Part shown: positions 26,324 through 36,699 of the stretch, one piece after another | How the letters are laid out: each line of letters begins with the position of its first letter | Numbering within the stretch: position 1 is the stretch's first letter | Assembly: GCA_903884265.1 (NCBI GenBank) | Contig: CAISEG010000056.1 | Span: 1-52,093, forward strand | Length of the DNA: 52,093 nucleotides | Origin: an uncultured Anaerolineales bacterium | GTDB lineage: Bacteria > Chloroflexota > Anaerolineae > Anaerolineales > Villigracilaceae | Direction: 5' to 3' | Position numbers and translations under genes: made by a program | Notes under the pieces: model-generated | What the model saw: the letters and a program-made list of their open reading frames with translations, nothing else | Told to the model about the DNA's origin: nothing | Database searches by the model: none

Positions 26324-27361
26324 ATGTCCCTGAAAAACTCGATCAAAGATGAAGCCCACTGCCTTGGCTTTGCCTTGACAGGGATTACCAAACCTGAACC
26401 TCCGCCCCATTGGCAAGCCTATGAACACTGGCTAACAATGGGGCGGCATGGTTCCATGGATTATCTAAACGACCCCCGACGAGTCGATCCGCGCCTGGTT
26501 ATGCCCGAGTGCTGTTCCATTCTAATGCTCGCCATGAGTTACCCGGGCCCAATATCTAGCGCACAAAGCACAAGTCTTCGAATGGCTGGACGCGTTGCGG
26601 CTTACGCCTGGGGACGAGATTACCATCTTGTCTTACCAGAGCGAATGAAATTGCTGACATCCTTTATCGAGACACAAGTCGGGAGATCTGTCCCACATCG
26701 CTGGTATACGGATACGGGACCGCTGCTTGAACGAGGTCTGGCTCAGCGCGCTGGCCTGGGTTGGATCGGAAAAAATACCTGCCTGATCCATCCAAAAACT
26801 GGCTCGTACTTCCTGCTGGCTGAAATCCTGCTCGGTATTGAACTGGAACCCGACACTCCTTTCAGCGCTGATCGCTGTGGTACGTGTACTCGCTGCATCA
26901 CAGCCTGCCCAACTGGCTGTATTTTGCCAGACCGCACGCTCGACGCCCGGCGTTGCCTTTCATACCTAACGATTGAAAATAAAAACGAAATCCCGACAGA
27001 TTTGCGCCCGAAACTGGGCAATCGGATCTTTGGCTGTGACACCTGCCAGGAAGTCTGCCCATGGAACAGGTTCGCAAACCAGGAACACGATCCCGATTTC
27101 AACCCGCGAGCTGGTGTGCCCAACCCGGATCTGGTCGCTGAACTGGCACTCAAACCACAAGAGTTTAACCGGAAATTCAAGGATAATCCGGTCCTACGCA
27201 GCAAGCGGCGCGGCTATCTCCGTAATGTGGCCGTAGCTCTCGGGAACTCAGGAGATCCGGCTGCATTTCAGGCACTGGAAAGAGCTGTTCAAGATATTGA
27301 GCCGCTCGTCCGTGAACATGCTGTCTGGGCAAGGGATCAAATCAGGGGACCGAATCGCTGA
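26324..27361 (+). CDS. queG: Epoxyqueuosine reductase
   Basis: Two 4Fe-4S motifs (CGTCTRCITACPTGCI; CDTCQEVCPWN); RWYTDTGPLLERGLAQRAGLGWIGKNTCLI. Confidence 0.95.
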   Translation: MSLKNSIKDEAHCLGFALTGITKPEPPPHWQAYEHWLTMGRHGSMDYLNDPRRVDPRLVMPECCSILMLAMSYPGPISSAQSTSLRMAGRVAAYAWGRDYHLVLPERMKLLTSFIETQVGRSVPHRWYTDTGPLLERGLAQRAGLGWIGKNTCLIHPKTGSYFLLAEILLGIELEPDTPFSADRCGTCTRCITACPTGCILPDRTLDARRCLSYLTIENKNEIPTDLRPKLGNRIFGCDTCQEVCPWNRFANQEHDPDFNPRAGVPNPDLVAELALKPQEFNRKFKDNPVLRSKRRGYLRNVAVALGNSGDPAAFQALERAVQDIEPLVREHAVWARDQIRGPNR

Positions 27362-27387
27362 GGAAAAAACCTGACCGGAGTTAATCT

Positions 27388-27984
27388 ATGCGCAACATAC
27401 TTGTCGCCACCAACAATAAAGGCAAAATTGACGAGATCAAAGCCCTGCTAGACGGTCTGGGCCTCATTCTTCACACCCCCGCGGATCTAGGGTTGACACT
27501 CGAAGTGATCGAAGATGGACAGACCTATGCTGAAAATGCTGCCAAGAAAGCTGCAGCTTTTGCACAAGCTAGTGGAATGATGGCTTTAAGTGACGACTCG
27601 GGTTTGGAAGTGGATGCCCTGGGCGGACAACCCGGCCTTCACTCGCATCGTTTCTGTCCCATCCCCAACGCCACCGATGCTAACCGCAGGAAGTATTTAC
27701 TCGAACGGCTAAGTGACATACCGCGTCCATGGACCGCCCGTTTCAAGGCAACGGTGGCAATTGCCCTACCCTCGGGACAGGTAAAACTGGCAACGGGTCA
27801 ATGCGACGGCGAAATAATCCCGGATGAACGCGGCACCAATGGCTTTGGTTACGATCCTATCTTTTTCATTCCTGAACTTGGGCGCACCATGGCAGAACTG
27901 GGGATGGATGAAAAGAACCGCCTGAGCCACCGGGCGCGAGCCATCCAGAATGCCATTCCTATCCTGTACAGGGTATGGGATTAA
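27388..27984 (+). CDS. rdgB: XTP/dITP diphosphatase (HAM1/RdgB family)
   Basis: ILVATNNKGKIDEIKALL; TYAENAAKKA; SDDSGLEVDAL; GFGYDPIFFIPE. Confidence 0.95.
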   Translation: MRNILVATNNKGKIDEIKALLDGLGLILHTPADLGLTLEVIEDGQTYAENAAKKAAAFAQASGMMALSDDSGLEVDALGGQPGLHSHRFCPIPNATDANRRKYLLERLSDIPRPWTARFKATVAIALPSGQVKLATGQCDGEIIPDERGTNGFGYDPIFFIPELGRTMAELGMDEKNRLSHRARAIQNAIPILYRVWD

Positions 27985-27991
27985 TAAAAAA

Positions 27992-28020
27992 ACAGTCCGC
28001 CACAAGGTGGGCTGTTATTT
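27992..28020 (+). terminator. Terminator after rdgB
   Basis: ACAGTCCGCC-ACAA-GGTGGGCTGT then TATTTT. Confidence 0.75.
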
Positions 28021-28029
28021 TGCAAAGGA

Positions 28030-28806
28030 TCACTTTCCGGGGATGTAAGGGATGGAAATTAAAAAAACGCTCAACAACCCAGCCACCCGGCGAGGTTGTT
28101 CGAGCTGAACAAGATGACCCGCACCGTCAATTGTCTGCAGGGCAGCGCCAGGGATCTGTCCTGACAGGCTTTCGGAATAGCGACGGGGGGTAAGTTGATC
28201 GTCTGTACCACATATTACCAGGACAGGAGCCCGAATGGCATCGAGGCGGTCGGTCACATCAAACTGGTCGCAGGCACGCAAGTCACCATGAAAGAGTGTC
28301 GGGCGAATCGATGACAAATGTCTGGATAACTGGTCCTTCAAATCTTTTGCGGTATACGGGATGTGCATCAGTTCCAAGAGTGATTGAACAGCCAGGCTAA
28401 ATGTGGCTGGGTTGGCGGCATTCTCCAGCACTGAGGATGCAATTGGCAAATATGGTCCAGTGGAGATCAGGCCGATCCCGGCTACGCGTTCAGGGTGATC
28501 AATGGCGAGCGTCAGAGCAATTGCCCCGCCAAGCGCATGTCCAACGAAGACAGCCCTCGATAGGCCCGCGGCATCCATTAAACCAACCACGCTATCAGCA
28601 TAATCGGCGACTAATTGTAGGCCCGGCCCTTTCGATCTACCGTGACCGGGCAGGTCGATTGTAAAGATACGCGCATCGGCCAACCGGCGAATTTCAGGTG
28701 GCCAGGATAAATGATCCCCCCCCGCACCATGAACGAGCACCAACGGCGGTTTTGTCGGACTTCCCCCTTCGTGCAGGAAATAGTGGATACCGGCAGCAAT
28801 TGGCAT
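28030..28806 (-). CDS. Alpha/beta hydrolase
   Basis: PPLVLVHGAGGDHLSWPPEIRRL; FVGHALGGAIALTLA; LVICGTDDQLTPRRYSE; IDGAGHLVQLEQPRRVA. Confidence 0.9.
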   Translation of the reverse strand: MPIAAGIHYFLHEGGSPTKPPLVLVHGAGGDHLSWPPEIRRLADARIFTIDLPGHGRSKGPGLQLVADYADSVVGLMDAAGLSRAVFVGHALGGAIALTLAIDHPERVAGIGLISTGPYLPIASSVLENAANPATFSLAVQSLLELMHIPYTAKDLKDQLSRHLSSIRPTLFHGDLRACDQFDVTDRLDAIRAPVLVICGTDDQLTPRRYSESLSGQIPGAALQTIDGAGHLVQLEQPRRVAGLLSVFLISIPYIPGK

Positions 28807-28816
28807 TGGAGGAAAG

Positions 28817-30574
28817 TTATCGTTTTCCTGAGGGATGGTGAAGAAGGTCGGCAGCCTCTTCCGTTAGCGGAATATAGACCTGGACCCGGGTGCCCTTACC
28901 GGGCACAGATTGCACATCCAGAACACCGTTGACAAGTTCAGTGCGATCCCGTAAGTTGACCATACCCAAGCTCCCGCGCTGGTCGTAGGAGCGGTTAACC
29001 GCAACGACATCGAACCCGACCCCGTCATCCTGAATCTCGAGCAAAGCCAAACCCGGTTTAAATAGATGCAGGTTCACCCAGATGTGCCTGGCCTGGGCAT
29101 GTTTTCGGGCATTATTGACCGCTTCTTCCACAATATAAAAGATAACGCCCTGTTTACCCATTTCGATGGATTCGAGGATGCTTTCATCCACTTTGATAAG
29201 GACACTCTGCGAGAAGGTCTCTTTCGTTTTTTCCGCCATGGACTGCAAAGCAGCCACCAAACCTTGCGATTCCAAAACCAACGGACGCAAGGTGAAAAGC
29301 ATGTGGCGGATCTCTTTCGTCGTCCGCCGTGCCAAATCCTCGATGCGGCCCAGTTCTTCACTGACACCCTTTGGATCTTTCATCACCATACGCTGGGCAA
29401 GGCTGACACGCATGGCTATTGCCGAGACGGACTGGGTAGGGCCGTCGTGCAGGTCGCGGGCCAGTTTTTTGCGGGCTTCTTCCTGGAACTCGATCATACG
29501 TTCACGCTCATCCACCACGTCCTGGTAGAGACGGGCGTTTTGTATGGCAACCACCGCCTGACTGCCCAGAATATCCAATAGTTCACGCCGCCCAGCAGTA
29601 AAAAACCTCAGCTCCGGATGGCCAAATAGCAAGACGCCATAAGCATTGAAACCGCTACGCAGTGGGAAGCAGTAAATCTCATTACAACTCAAGAAGGTCA
29701 CAAAGCGGGTCAATTCCAAGTCCTGCCGCACCTCGTTGAGCAAGACCGGTTTATCGCTTTCGATGGCCTGGGCAATAGCTCCCGTCTGGCCGCGCAAAAC
29801 GACGCGCATGTCGGCCGAGGTCAGGCGGCGCGCCGATGCAACTTCAAGAGATTCTTCTTTTGAAAATAGGAGCACAGCGCTGATCAGTCTATCATCAGGG
29901 GGAGCATCCGGTTCGAGGTTCAAGATGCTTAAGCTCAAGTCCAGGACAGAATCGAGCACGCGCTGGTAGTTGAGGGTTGCCGTCAGGGTGGAAGTCAAAC
30001 CGTAGATAGCGCGAAGACGGTCAACTTCCACATGTTGTTTCTTCTGTTGCGCTTCAGACTGAGATTGGCGAGTATGGCGAACCGTCTGAATGAGGCGCAT
30101 ACTCAAGAATCCGAATACTCCAGCGATTAAAAAAGTAAAGAAAACTGATGCACCGAGAATAATCAGGGCAATCGGAGCCAGTGTATGAAAAACAGTCACT
30201 CCGACTTGAACAATCGTCATCAGGGTAGCCGAAACGATGGCACCGATGACTTCAAAATAAAGGGCGGCGGTAAGCAGCGGCAGGATAATCACCCAAAATG
30301 CAGGGCTGGCAAACCCTCCCGTCAAGGTGAAATAAAGGGCCGCAGCCAACAAGTCGACTCCCAAGCTAATCTCGCGGTGGCGTTCAAGGCGCCGGTTCAA
30401 TCCTGCGAGAAGGGTCAGGGCAATATTCCAGCCAGCCAAGCCGATCAAGATCATATTCGGCAGAACCAGAAGCTGGCCTCCCAGCGACAGCGAGATAATC
30501 AACCCCAATAAAACCAGCCAGCGCAGGGAAACGATAAACCAGTCAGCGACAAAGGGAGAATCTGATGAGCGCAT
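28817..30574 (-). CDS. Membrane sensor histidine kinase, HisKA_3/NarX type with GAF-like domain
   Basis: ARKKLARDLHDGPTQSVSAIAMR; NNARKHAQARHIWV; DDGVGFD; N-terminal TM helices. Confidence 0.92.
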   Translation of the reverse strand: MRSSDSPFVADWFIVSLRWLVLLGLIISLSLGGQLLVLPNMILIGLAGWNIALTLLAGLNRRLERHREISLGVDLLAAALYFTLTGGFASPAFWVIILPLLTAALYFEVIGAIVSATLMTIVQVGVTVFHTLAPIALIILGASVFFTFLIAGVFGFLSMRLIQTVRHTRQSQSEAQQKKQHVEVDRLRAIYGLTSTLTATLNYQRVLDSVLDLSLSILNLEPDAPPDDRLISAVLLFSKEESLEVASARRLTSADMRVVLRGQTGAIAQAIESDKPVLLNEVRQDLELTRFVTFLSCNEIYCFPLRSGFNAYGVLLFGHPELRFFTAGRRELLDILGSQAVVAIQNARLYQDVVDERERMIEFQEEARKKLARDLHDGPTQSVSAIAMRVSLAQRMVMKDPKGVSEELGRIEDLARRTTKEIRHMLFTLRPLVLESQGLVAALQSMAEKTKETFSQSVLIKVDESILESIEMGKQGVIFYIVEEAVNNARKHAQARHIWVNLHLFKPGLALLEIQDDGVGFDVVAVNRSYDQRGSLGMVNLRDRTELVNGVLDVQSVPGKGTRVQVYIPLTEEAADLLHHPSGKR

Positions 30575-30683
30575 ATCTTCTTACTGCTTTTTGTATACTA
30601 CGTAGACTTTTTATATCGAAGGACTCGGAAATAACGGATTTTTGATCCATCATTTGCGCAGTACCCTGTAAATGATACCCGAA

Positions 30684-30708
30684 AATCGCCCGGTTATACC
30701 GGGCGATT
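30684..30708 (-). terminator. Terminator at the 3' end of the glycan operon
   Basis: AATCGCCCGG-TTATA-CCGGGCGATT followed by TTT on the minus strand. Confidence 0.6.
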
Positions 30709-30733
30709 ATAAAATTGTAAAGAAACTGACATG

Positions 30734-32200
30734 TTAAGCCCGCAAATTAGCCATACCGATCAAAATTCCCAGCGGCATCCAAATATTGAGCATGGCAAAT
30801 GAATCCTGGGTAAACCCGAGTACGACAATCCCAAACCAGGCGAGTAAACTGGCCGTTCCCAGGAAGACCAATTCCTTACGCCGCGACCGCAAAAGAGCGA
30901 AAACCTTCCCCAGAAGGAGAAGATAAAAAGAAATAAACAGCCAGAATCCTACAATTCCTGTCTCTGCCAGCAAACGGACATACAAGTCTTTGGTATTCGG
31001 GTAGGTCAGATTATCCGAAGAGAGAAGTTGTGAAATCTCAGTGATGTTGAAGTGCGACCAATCGGGCAAAGCCTGATAAAAATACAATCCTGTTGCGCCA
31101 AGACCAATCCCCACCCAGGGGTGCTGCTCGAAAATTGTCCAACCGGCCCAGGCAAAGGCGAGACGAGGTCCGGCATAGATATCGACCAGATAGGAGGTCA
31201 AATCCTTCTTATCAGACTGCCAAATACTGGCGAAATATGTGTTTTTTGAAAGAATATAAGACCCTCCCACCAGCCCGGCAAGAATGACCGCAATCAAGGC
31301 GATCCGCATGGTCACATTCATTATCTGCCGTACCAGAACCGAATCGTCGCGATGAAATGGCCTCAATAACCATTTCCAGGCTTGTCTCAGCCAACCCCAA
31401 CCGGTAAACAGGAATGTCAAAAACATTGTCCCAACAACAGATAAAACGCCACTCCGGGAGTACGTAAAAAGGATAAGCCCCCCACAAGCTGCCAGGCTGA
31501 CAGGTGCAAGCCAGCGACGTTTGTCCCATTGATAGCCGACAAGCACAGAAGCAAAAACCCAAGGCAGATAGACGGTCATTACTTGCGCGGCAAGCCAGGA
31601 TGGTTCCAGCGCCAGACCGGAAATTCGACGATTAGGAGAAACGCCGGCCATCATTACGGTCTTTTGGATCAGATCGACCAGATTTCCAAGCGGCTGTCCA
31701 TCGAAATAAACCGCCAGAACGTAAAAATGAAGAAGTTGGACAAGAGACCAGATCACGTGGCCGACCAATCCAACATATAACCATTTAAGAGTAAATTTCA
31801 AATCCTGTTCATCGCGATTCATGGCCACCGGGACGATAAGAAATATTAACCCCACTCCAAAAGTAACCCATGCCCGCAGGAGGCGGCTGGCGTAAGTGTA
31901 GTTATACAAATTTTCCGGAGCCAGGAAGAATCCGACCGCACTGGAGAGGAGCGCAACGAGTACAAATGCCAATAGAGGAAGAAAACTGTTATTCCAGATA
32001 AAGAAACGATGCCGCTGGAAACAACGGAACACCAACAAAAACAAAAGTGGAGCAGCCGGAATAAGCGAGAGCGGGCGAACTTGTGAATCAGCCCCAATAA
32101 AAGGGATGAACCGGAAGCTGGTCACCGGAACGGCGACCAGCGTGAGCGCCCATAAGAAGCGCTCAACCCGATGCAAGCGTTCGGGAGCAAGCAGTTTCAC
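30734..32200 (-). CDS. O-antigen ligase/Wzy-like polymerase membrane protein (GTG start)
   Basis: Multi-TM; large loop ...HPWVGIGLGATGLYFYQALPDWSHF...NTKDLYVRLLAETGIVGF typical of Wzy_C/O-antigen ligase. Confidence 0.8.
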   Translation of the reverse strand: MKLLAPERLHRVERFLWALTLVAVPVTSFRFIPFIGADSQVRPLSLIPAAPLLFLLVFRCFQRHRFFIWNNSFLPLLAFVLVALLSSAVGFFLAPENLYNYTYASRLLRAWVTFGVGLIFLIVPVAMNRDEQDLKFTLKWLYVGLVGHVIWSLVQLLHFYVLAVYFDGQPLGNLVDLIQKTVMMAGVSPNRRISGLALEPSWLAAQVMTVYLPWVFASVLVGYQWDKRRWLAPVSLAACGGLILFTYSRSGVLSVVGTMFLTFLFTGWGWLRQAWKWLLRPFHRDDSVLVRQIMNVTMRIALIAVILAGLVGGSYILSKNTYFASIWQSDKKDLTSYLVDIYAGPRLAFAWAGWTIFEQHPWVGIGLGATGLYFYQALPDWSHFNITEISQLLSSDNLTYPNTKDLYVRLLAETGIVGFWLFISFYLLLLGKVFALLRSRRKELVFLGTASLLAWFGIVVLGFTQDSFAMLNIWMPLGILIGMANLRA

Positions 32201-32201
32201 G

Positions 32202-32816
32202 CTAGGCTTCCTTCCGGTCGAAGAAAAGCAGCCCAAACGCCAGGAGGGCAACCCCTAGCAACGCCCCACTAAATACATACACACCCAGCGAGGCGGCCCG
32301 TTTCACCGGTAAATCCTGACCCTGGGTTAAGTTAACCTCCAGCAGCGTACTGATCCCAGCTGGTTTGGCCTGGACTGCCTCCACAAAAGATTTCGCCCAG
32401 GCTGACGCAATTGTCGAAGCAGTAACCGGTTCAGGGGCGGTGGCGAGGAAGTGCCAGCCACCCTCGCCGGGTTGACTCAAGTAAAGGCGCCCATCCCGCA
32501 GACTGGCAACCGGGATGCCGGTCTGATTTGAGAGTTGGGAGAGTACCTGGTCCGACCAGGCCAATTCCACCAGTTTATCCGTCTCGCGCTGGAGATAGGT
32601 GTAGATCAGCAGTTCGGAGCGTTCCACCGGGATCACCTGCTCCACGTGTTGATCCACGAGCACGGTGGCCTGGGCGCGATATTGCGGAGGGACGATAATG
32701 TAAACCAGGGCAGCCACAGCTGCGCCGACAACAGCTCCAGCGGCCCAAACCCGCCAAGCCGTAAGCAAGCGCAGGAATTCTTCAAGCGATGGAGGTTTTA
32801 AAAGCCATTTTTTCAT
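32202..32816 (-). CDS. Wzz/chain-length-determinant-like protein
   Basis: Two terminal TMs; VYIIVPPQYRAQATVLVDQHVEQVIP. Confidence 0.7.
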   Translation of the reverse strand: MKKWLLKPPSLEEFLRLLTAWRVWAAGAVVGAAVAALVYIIVPPQYRAQATVLVDQHVEQVIPVERSELLIYTYLQRETDKLVELAWSDQVLSQLSNQTGIPVASLRDGRLYLSQPGEGGWHFLATAPEPVTASTIASAWAKSFVEAVQAKPAGISTLLEVNLTQGQDLPVKRAASLGVYVFSGALLGVALLAFGLLFFDRKEA

Positions 32817-32827
32817 TGTGTTTCCCT

Positions 32828-33643
32828 TCACGGGACATGCCTGGGATTAAAGAGATTTCGCAGGAATATTCTCAGGCGCCACGGCAACCAAGCATATGTC
32901 AGGCGGCGAATTTTGGCGCGAAGGTACAGGCAGGATAATCCACCCCCGCGTTCACGGGCGTAGACCTTGAGCATATCGGGGTAACATCGGTCGTCATTAA
33001 GAACGGACTTGCCCTCTTCGTGCAGCCGGAAGGTCGCCCACGTCCGAGGGACGTAGAGCAATTTAGAAATTTTTGCCAGACGCACCCACAAGTCGTAATC
33101 AAATGCGAAGAAAAAAGAGAGGCTCAAAGGTCCAACCCGCTTCCACAAGTCAGCCCGGAAGAAAGTAGTGGCCTGCGGGATATGGACCGAACCACGCAGC
33201 AGTTTCCAGTAATCGGTCTGACGAGAGGCGAAACGCCCGATGACTTTCCCTTTTTCATCAGTCAGGTCAGCATTACCATACACCAACCCAACCTCAGGAT
33301 GTGCTTGCAAGGATGCCACTGCATCAGCAATTGCACCGGGGTAATAAGTGTCATCAGAGTTCAGCCAGGCCAGGATTTCCCCATTTGCATGGGAAAAACC
33401 TTTGTTCAACGCATCAGCATGGCCTTTATCCTTCTCGGATACCCACCACGCAAATCGATCCGCGAAGCGATGGATGATGTCTATGCTACCGTCGGTGGAA
33501 CCTCCATCCACAAGGATGTACTCGATGTTGGGGTAATCCTGTTCCAATACTGAGCGAAGGGTGAATTCCAGGAAGCGCGCCTGGTTATAGGAAGGGATGA
33601 CGATCGAAACGCGAGGCAGGTTGGGTAACGTCTTTGGGTTCAT
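32828..33643 (-). CDS. Glycosyltransferase family 2
   Basis: RVSIVIPSYNQARFLEFTLRSVLEQDYPNIEYILVDGGSTDGS; GEILAWLNSDDTYYPGA. Confidence 0.92.
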   Translation of the reverse strand: MNPKTLPNLPRVSIVIPSYNQARFLEFTLRSVLEQDYPNIEYILVDGGSTDGSIDIIHRFADRFAWWVSEKDKGHADALNKGFSHANGEILAWLNSDDTYYPGAIADAVASLQAHPEVGLVYGNADLTDEKGKVIGRFASRQTDYWKLLRGSVHIPQATTFFRADLWKRVGPLSLSFFFAFDYDLWVRLAKISKLLYVPRTWATFRLHEEGKSVLNDDRCYPDMLKVYARERGGGLSCLYLRAKIRRLTYAWLPWRLRIFLRNLFNPRHVP

Positions 33644-35169
33644 GGTTTAAGGTTAAAAATCCAGTAGCCGTCCCCCTGGGCGATCAAGGGGTAATTTGCA
33701 GTAAGATATTCACGCAACTCGGGCTGGTTCTCCCATTCCGGAGGGGTTGTAACTACAAACAAGTCTTTTCTAGAAGTCCGGTCAGCAAAAATGGAGGCAA
33801 AATCAGACTGGGTCTGCCCGGCCAGTGTGCGGACTGCAACGTCGGCAGTGGTCGGCCAGAGCGATCCGCTGACCCAACCGAAGTAAGCCAAGCGGTCGCC
33901 ATAATCTCCAGAGAGTTCGACGATTTTTTTATCGTAGCCAATCGTTTGTCCAAGCTCCTGCCAGTAAGCAATTTCGTGACGATAATCACTGGTCACCAGT
34001 GTATTGCGGGCTTCCCACATTTTCATCGCAACAGCAAACAGCAGCAGCCCGGCAAACACGGCACGCCACAACCAGCCTTTCTGCCGGGCAATTTGCCGGA
34101 CGAGAAGATCTGCAACGGGGATCAGGCCAATTGCGACAATCGGGATGAGCGGCAGGTGGTAATACTCATGCGTAATGAAGTGATATGGGAATGCAAACCC
34201 AAAAACGATATATCCGAACCAGGCCCCCACTAGCAAAAAGCGCGGCGCGTTCGTACGAAAGAGCAAAATGCCCGCCAGAGATAGGAACATGGCAGCAAAA
34301 CTGACTATCCCGGCAGCGATAAAAAGCCAACGTCCATAAAATGTGGGATCCTTCAACAAGGCAGGGAAAAAGCGGAGAGCGAACTGGCTCTCGAGTGTAC
34401 CAACAATGAAAAGACCGTAAATGTAAAAAATGACAGTCGGGAGGGCTGTAATCCCAGCGACCGCCCAGGTCTGCTTATCAGCAATCATGCGTTTCAGCGA
34501 GCGCCGGCTTAACACCAACCCAGCAGCTGCCCCCAGTAGAGGAAACACAGCCACCGATTTAACCAGGATGGCAAGCCCGGTCAATACTCCAGCCAGGATT
34601 GCAGACTTCCAGGTACGGCGCGTCTCCCAACGGTAAAGCGCCCACAGCGACCAGGCAATGAGAGCCGTCATCAGCGAATCGGGCATGAATGCCCGGCTGG
34701 CTGTCACCCCGAATGGGAGAAACAGGAAATATGCAAGGGCAATGATGCCGCCCTCCCACATGGAAAGTTCCTTTGCCAGCAGCCAGATGGCAAGACCACT
34801 TACCAGCCAGAAAAGAGACGCATAAACCCGCCCCACCCAGATCTGTTCACCAATGATGTGGTATGTGAGAGCCACCAAACTTTCCATGACAGGCGGTTCA
34901 ATCAAACCCTGTTCCTGCCACTGGGCCACAGCAATTTCCCGCTTTAATTCCGGGGCTGTGGGCAGATTAGCATAGTACATACCGCGTGCAATCAGCAGTG
35001 AACGATACTGGCGCACCATATAGAAATCGTTGGGCAGGTCAGTGAGATCAACCAAGCGGATGCCCAAAGCGCCGATGAACAACACGGCCACCAGGGCCGC
35101 CATCAACCAAGGTTTTGAAAAGAGTTTCGGTGATACTTCATTTTCCATAAAATGTTTCTTTCCACTCAC
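33640..35169 (-). CDS. GT39/ArnT-like membrane glycosyltransferase (type A, copy 1)
   Basis: Multi-TM; LVDLTDLPNDFYMVRQYRSLLIARGMYYA; SRAFMPDSLMTALIAWSLWALYRWE; YHFITHEYYHLPLIP. Confidence 0.75.
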   Translation of the reverse strand: MSGKKHFMENEVSPKLFSKPWLMAALVAVLFIGALGIRLVDLTDLPNDFYMVRQYRSLLIARGMYYANLPTAPELKREIAVAQWQEQGLIEPPVMESLVALTYHIIGEQIWVGRVYASLFWLVSGLAIWLLAKELSMWEGGIIALAYFLFLPFGVTASRAFMPDSLMTALIAWSLWALYRWETRRTWKSAILAGVLTGLAILVKSVAVFPLLGAAAGLVLSRRSLKRMIADKQTWAVAGITALPTVIFYIYGLFIVGTLESQFALRFFPALLKDPTFYGRWLFIAAGIVSFAAMFLSLAGILLFRTNAPRFLLVGAWFGYIVFGFAFPYHFITHEYYHLPLIPIVAIGLIPVADLLVRQIARQKGWLWRAVFAGLLLFAVAMKMWEARNTLVTSDYRHEIAYWQELGQTIGYDKKIVELSGDYGDRLAYFGWVSGSLWPTTADVAVRTLAGQTQSDFASIFADRTSRKDLFVVTTPPEWENQPELREYLTANYPLIAQGDGYWIFNLKP

Positions 35170-36689
35170 GGCTGGCTTAACAAGTGCTGAAGATCGAAGA
35201 TGATATATTCATCGGTCTGAGCATAAATGGGATAATGCGAATACAGCAGGTCTTTGATGACCGGCTGGTTTTCGAACTCGCCAAACATAGTGACCAGGAA
35301 ATATTGTTTCCCGGCAGTATCCTCGGCAAATTGCTTTGCAAAGTCAATATTCTGCCCAGCCAAATAGCGCACAGAGATATCAGCACTGGTATACCACGAA
35401 CTGGAACCCAGCCAACCCCAGTATGCCAGACGGTAACCGTAATCCTGAGTGAGGCCGATGACCGAGGCATCATGCCCAAGTTTATCTCCAATCGCGGCCC
35501 AGAAGGGAGCCTCGCTACGATAATCTGCAGAAGCCAAGCGGGCACGCGCATACCAAGATTGCACTGCCACGCCGAACAACACCAGCACTACCAGGACAAG
35601 GCGCGGGAAGAGCCCCGGATTGCGATCAAAAAAACGTTCAAAAACGATCTTCACCAAGGGAGCCAGAGACAGCGCAGCAATCGGGATGAGCGGCAGATGA
35701 TAGTAATCATGGGTCGTAAAATGGTAAGGAAAAGTAAACCCCAAGGCGATATACCCAATCCATAAGCCCAGGAGTAGAGGCCGCTCCCGGCGCTTATCAG
35801 CCAGGAACACTCCCACGATACCCGCCACCCAGACCCCGAAACCGGTGGCATTGCTCATCAGGTTCTGCCAGCTAAAATAGAAGGCCGGGTCCAACCACAT
35901 GCGCGGGAAGAAACGCAGAGCCAGTTGACCTGCAAGGAGACCTGTAACAACACCATTTATGGTGTAAACCGCAACCGGGAGAACGAGCAGCACAACCATG
36001 ACCCAAAATTGCGGATCGCGGAGCGAGCGCTTCAGCTCGCGTGATCCAAGGATCACGCCTACAAACGCCCCCACAACTATAAAGGCCGCCACGTTTTTAA
36101 CAAAAATCGCCAATCCACTACAAATACCAAACAGGATTGCCCACTTCCATTTCGAGGTATTTTGCCAGCGGAATAGTGTCCAAACCGAGAAAACGATCAG
36201 CGCCACCATCAAAGGATCGGGCATAAAAGTGCGGCTGGCAATGACACCATAAGGAACAAAGAGATAAATGAGCGTCCCAATAATGGCTGCTCCGTTGGAG
36301 GCGAACTCCCGGATGAGCAGAAAGAGCGCCAGCCCACCCAATACCCAGAACAAGGATGAGTAAATGCGGGCAATCCAAAGGTGTTCACCAGTCAAGCGAT
36401 AGGTCTGGGAGACGATGGTCTCCAACACTGGAGGTTCAATATTCCCCACATCACCGAGGCTGATCGCGGCATCACGCTGCCATGCCGGTACATCGGTCAC
36501 ATACTGGTAATACATGCCGCGCGCTTTGAGAGCAGAAAACAACTGGCGTGTGGGAGCAAAATCCAGCGGCGGGTTGGTCAGATCGTACATCCGGATTGCA
36601 AAACCTGCCAGGAGCATCAACACCAGAGCCATCATCCACATCCATGGGCGCTCCGGGATAATAATCTTTCTCATAAGGTATTTTTTCAT
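35166..36689 (-). CDS. GT39/ArnT-like membrane glycosyltransferase (type A, copy 2)
   Basis: DLTNPPLDFAPTRQLFSALKARGMYYQ; SRTFMPDPLMVALIVFSVWTLFRWQ; YHFTTHDYYHLPLIP. Confidence 0.75.
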   Translation of the reverse strand: MKKYLMRKIIIPERPWMWMMALVLMLLAGFAIRMYDLTNPPLDFAPTRQLFSALKARGMYYQYVTDVPAWQRDAAISLGDVGNIEPPVLETIVSQTYRLTGEHLWIARIYSSLFWVLGGLALFLLIREFASNGAAIIGTLIYLFVPYGVIASRTFMPDPLMVALIVFSVWTLFRWQNTSKWKWAILFGICSGLAIFVKNVAAFIVVGAFVGVILGSRELKRSLRDPQFWVMVVLLVLPVAVYTINGVVTGLLAGQLALRFFPRMWLDPAFYFSWQNLMSNATGFGVWVAGIVGVFLADKRRERPLLLGLWIGYIALGFTFPYHFTTHDYYHLPLIPIAALSLAPLVKIVFERFFDRNPGLFPRLVLVVLVLFGVAVQSWYARARLASADYRSEAPFWAAIGDKLGHDASVIGLTQDYGYRLAYWGWLGSSSWYTSADISVRYLAGQNIDFAKQFAEDTAGKQYFLVTMFGEFENQPVIKDLLYSHYPIYAQTDEYIIFDLQHLLSQP

Positions 36690-36699
36690 TCACCTGCTC

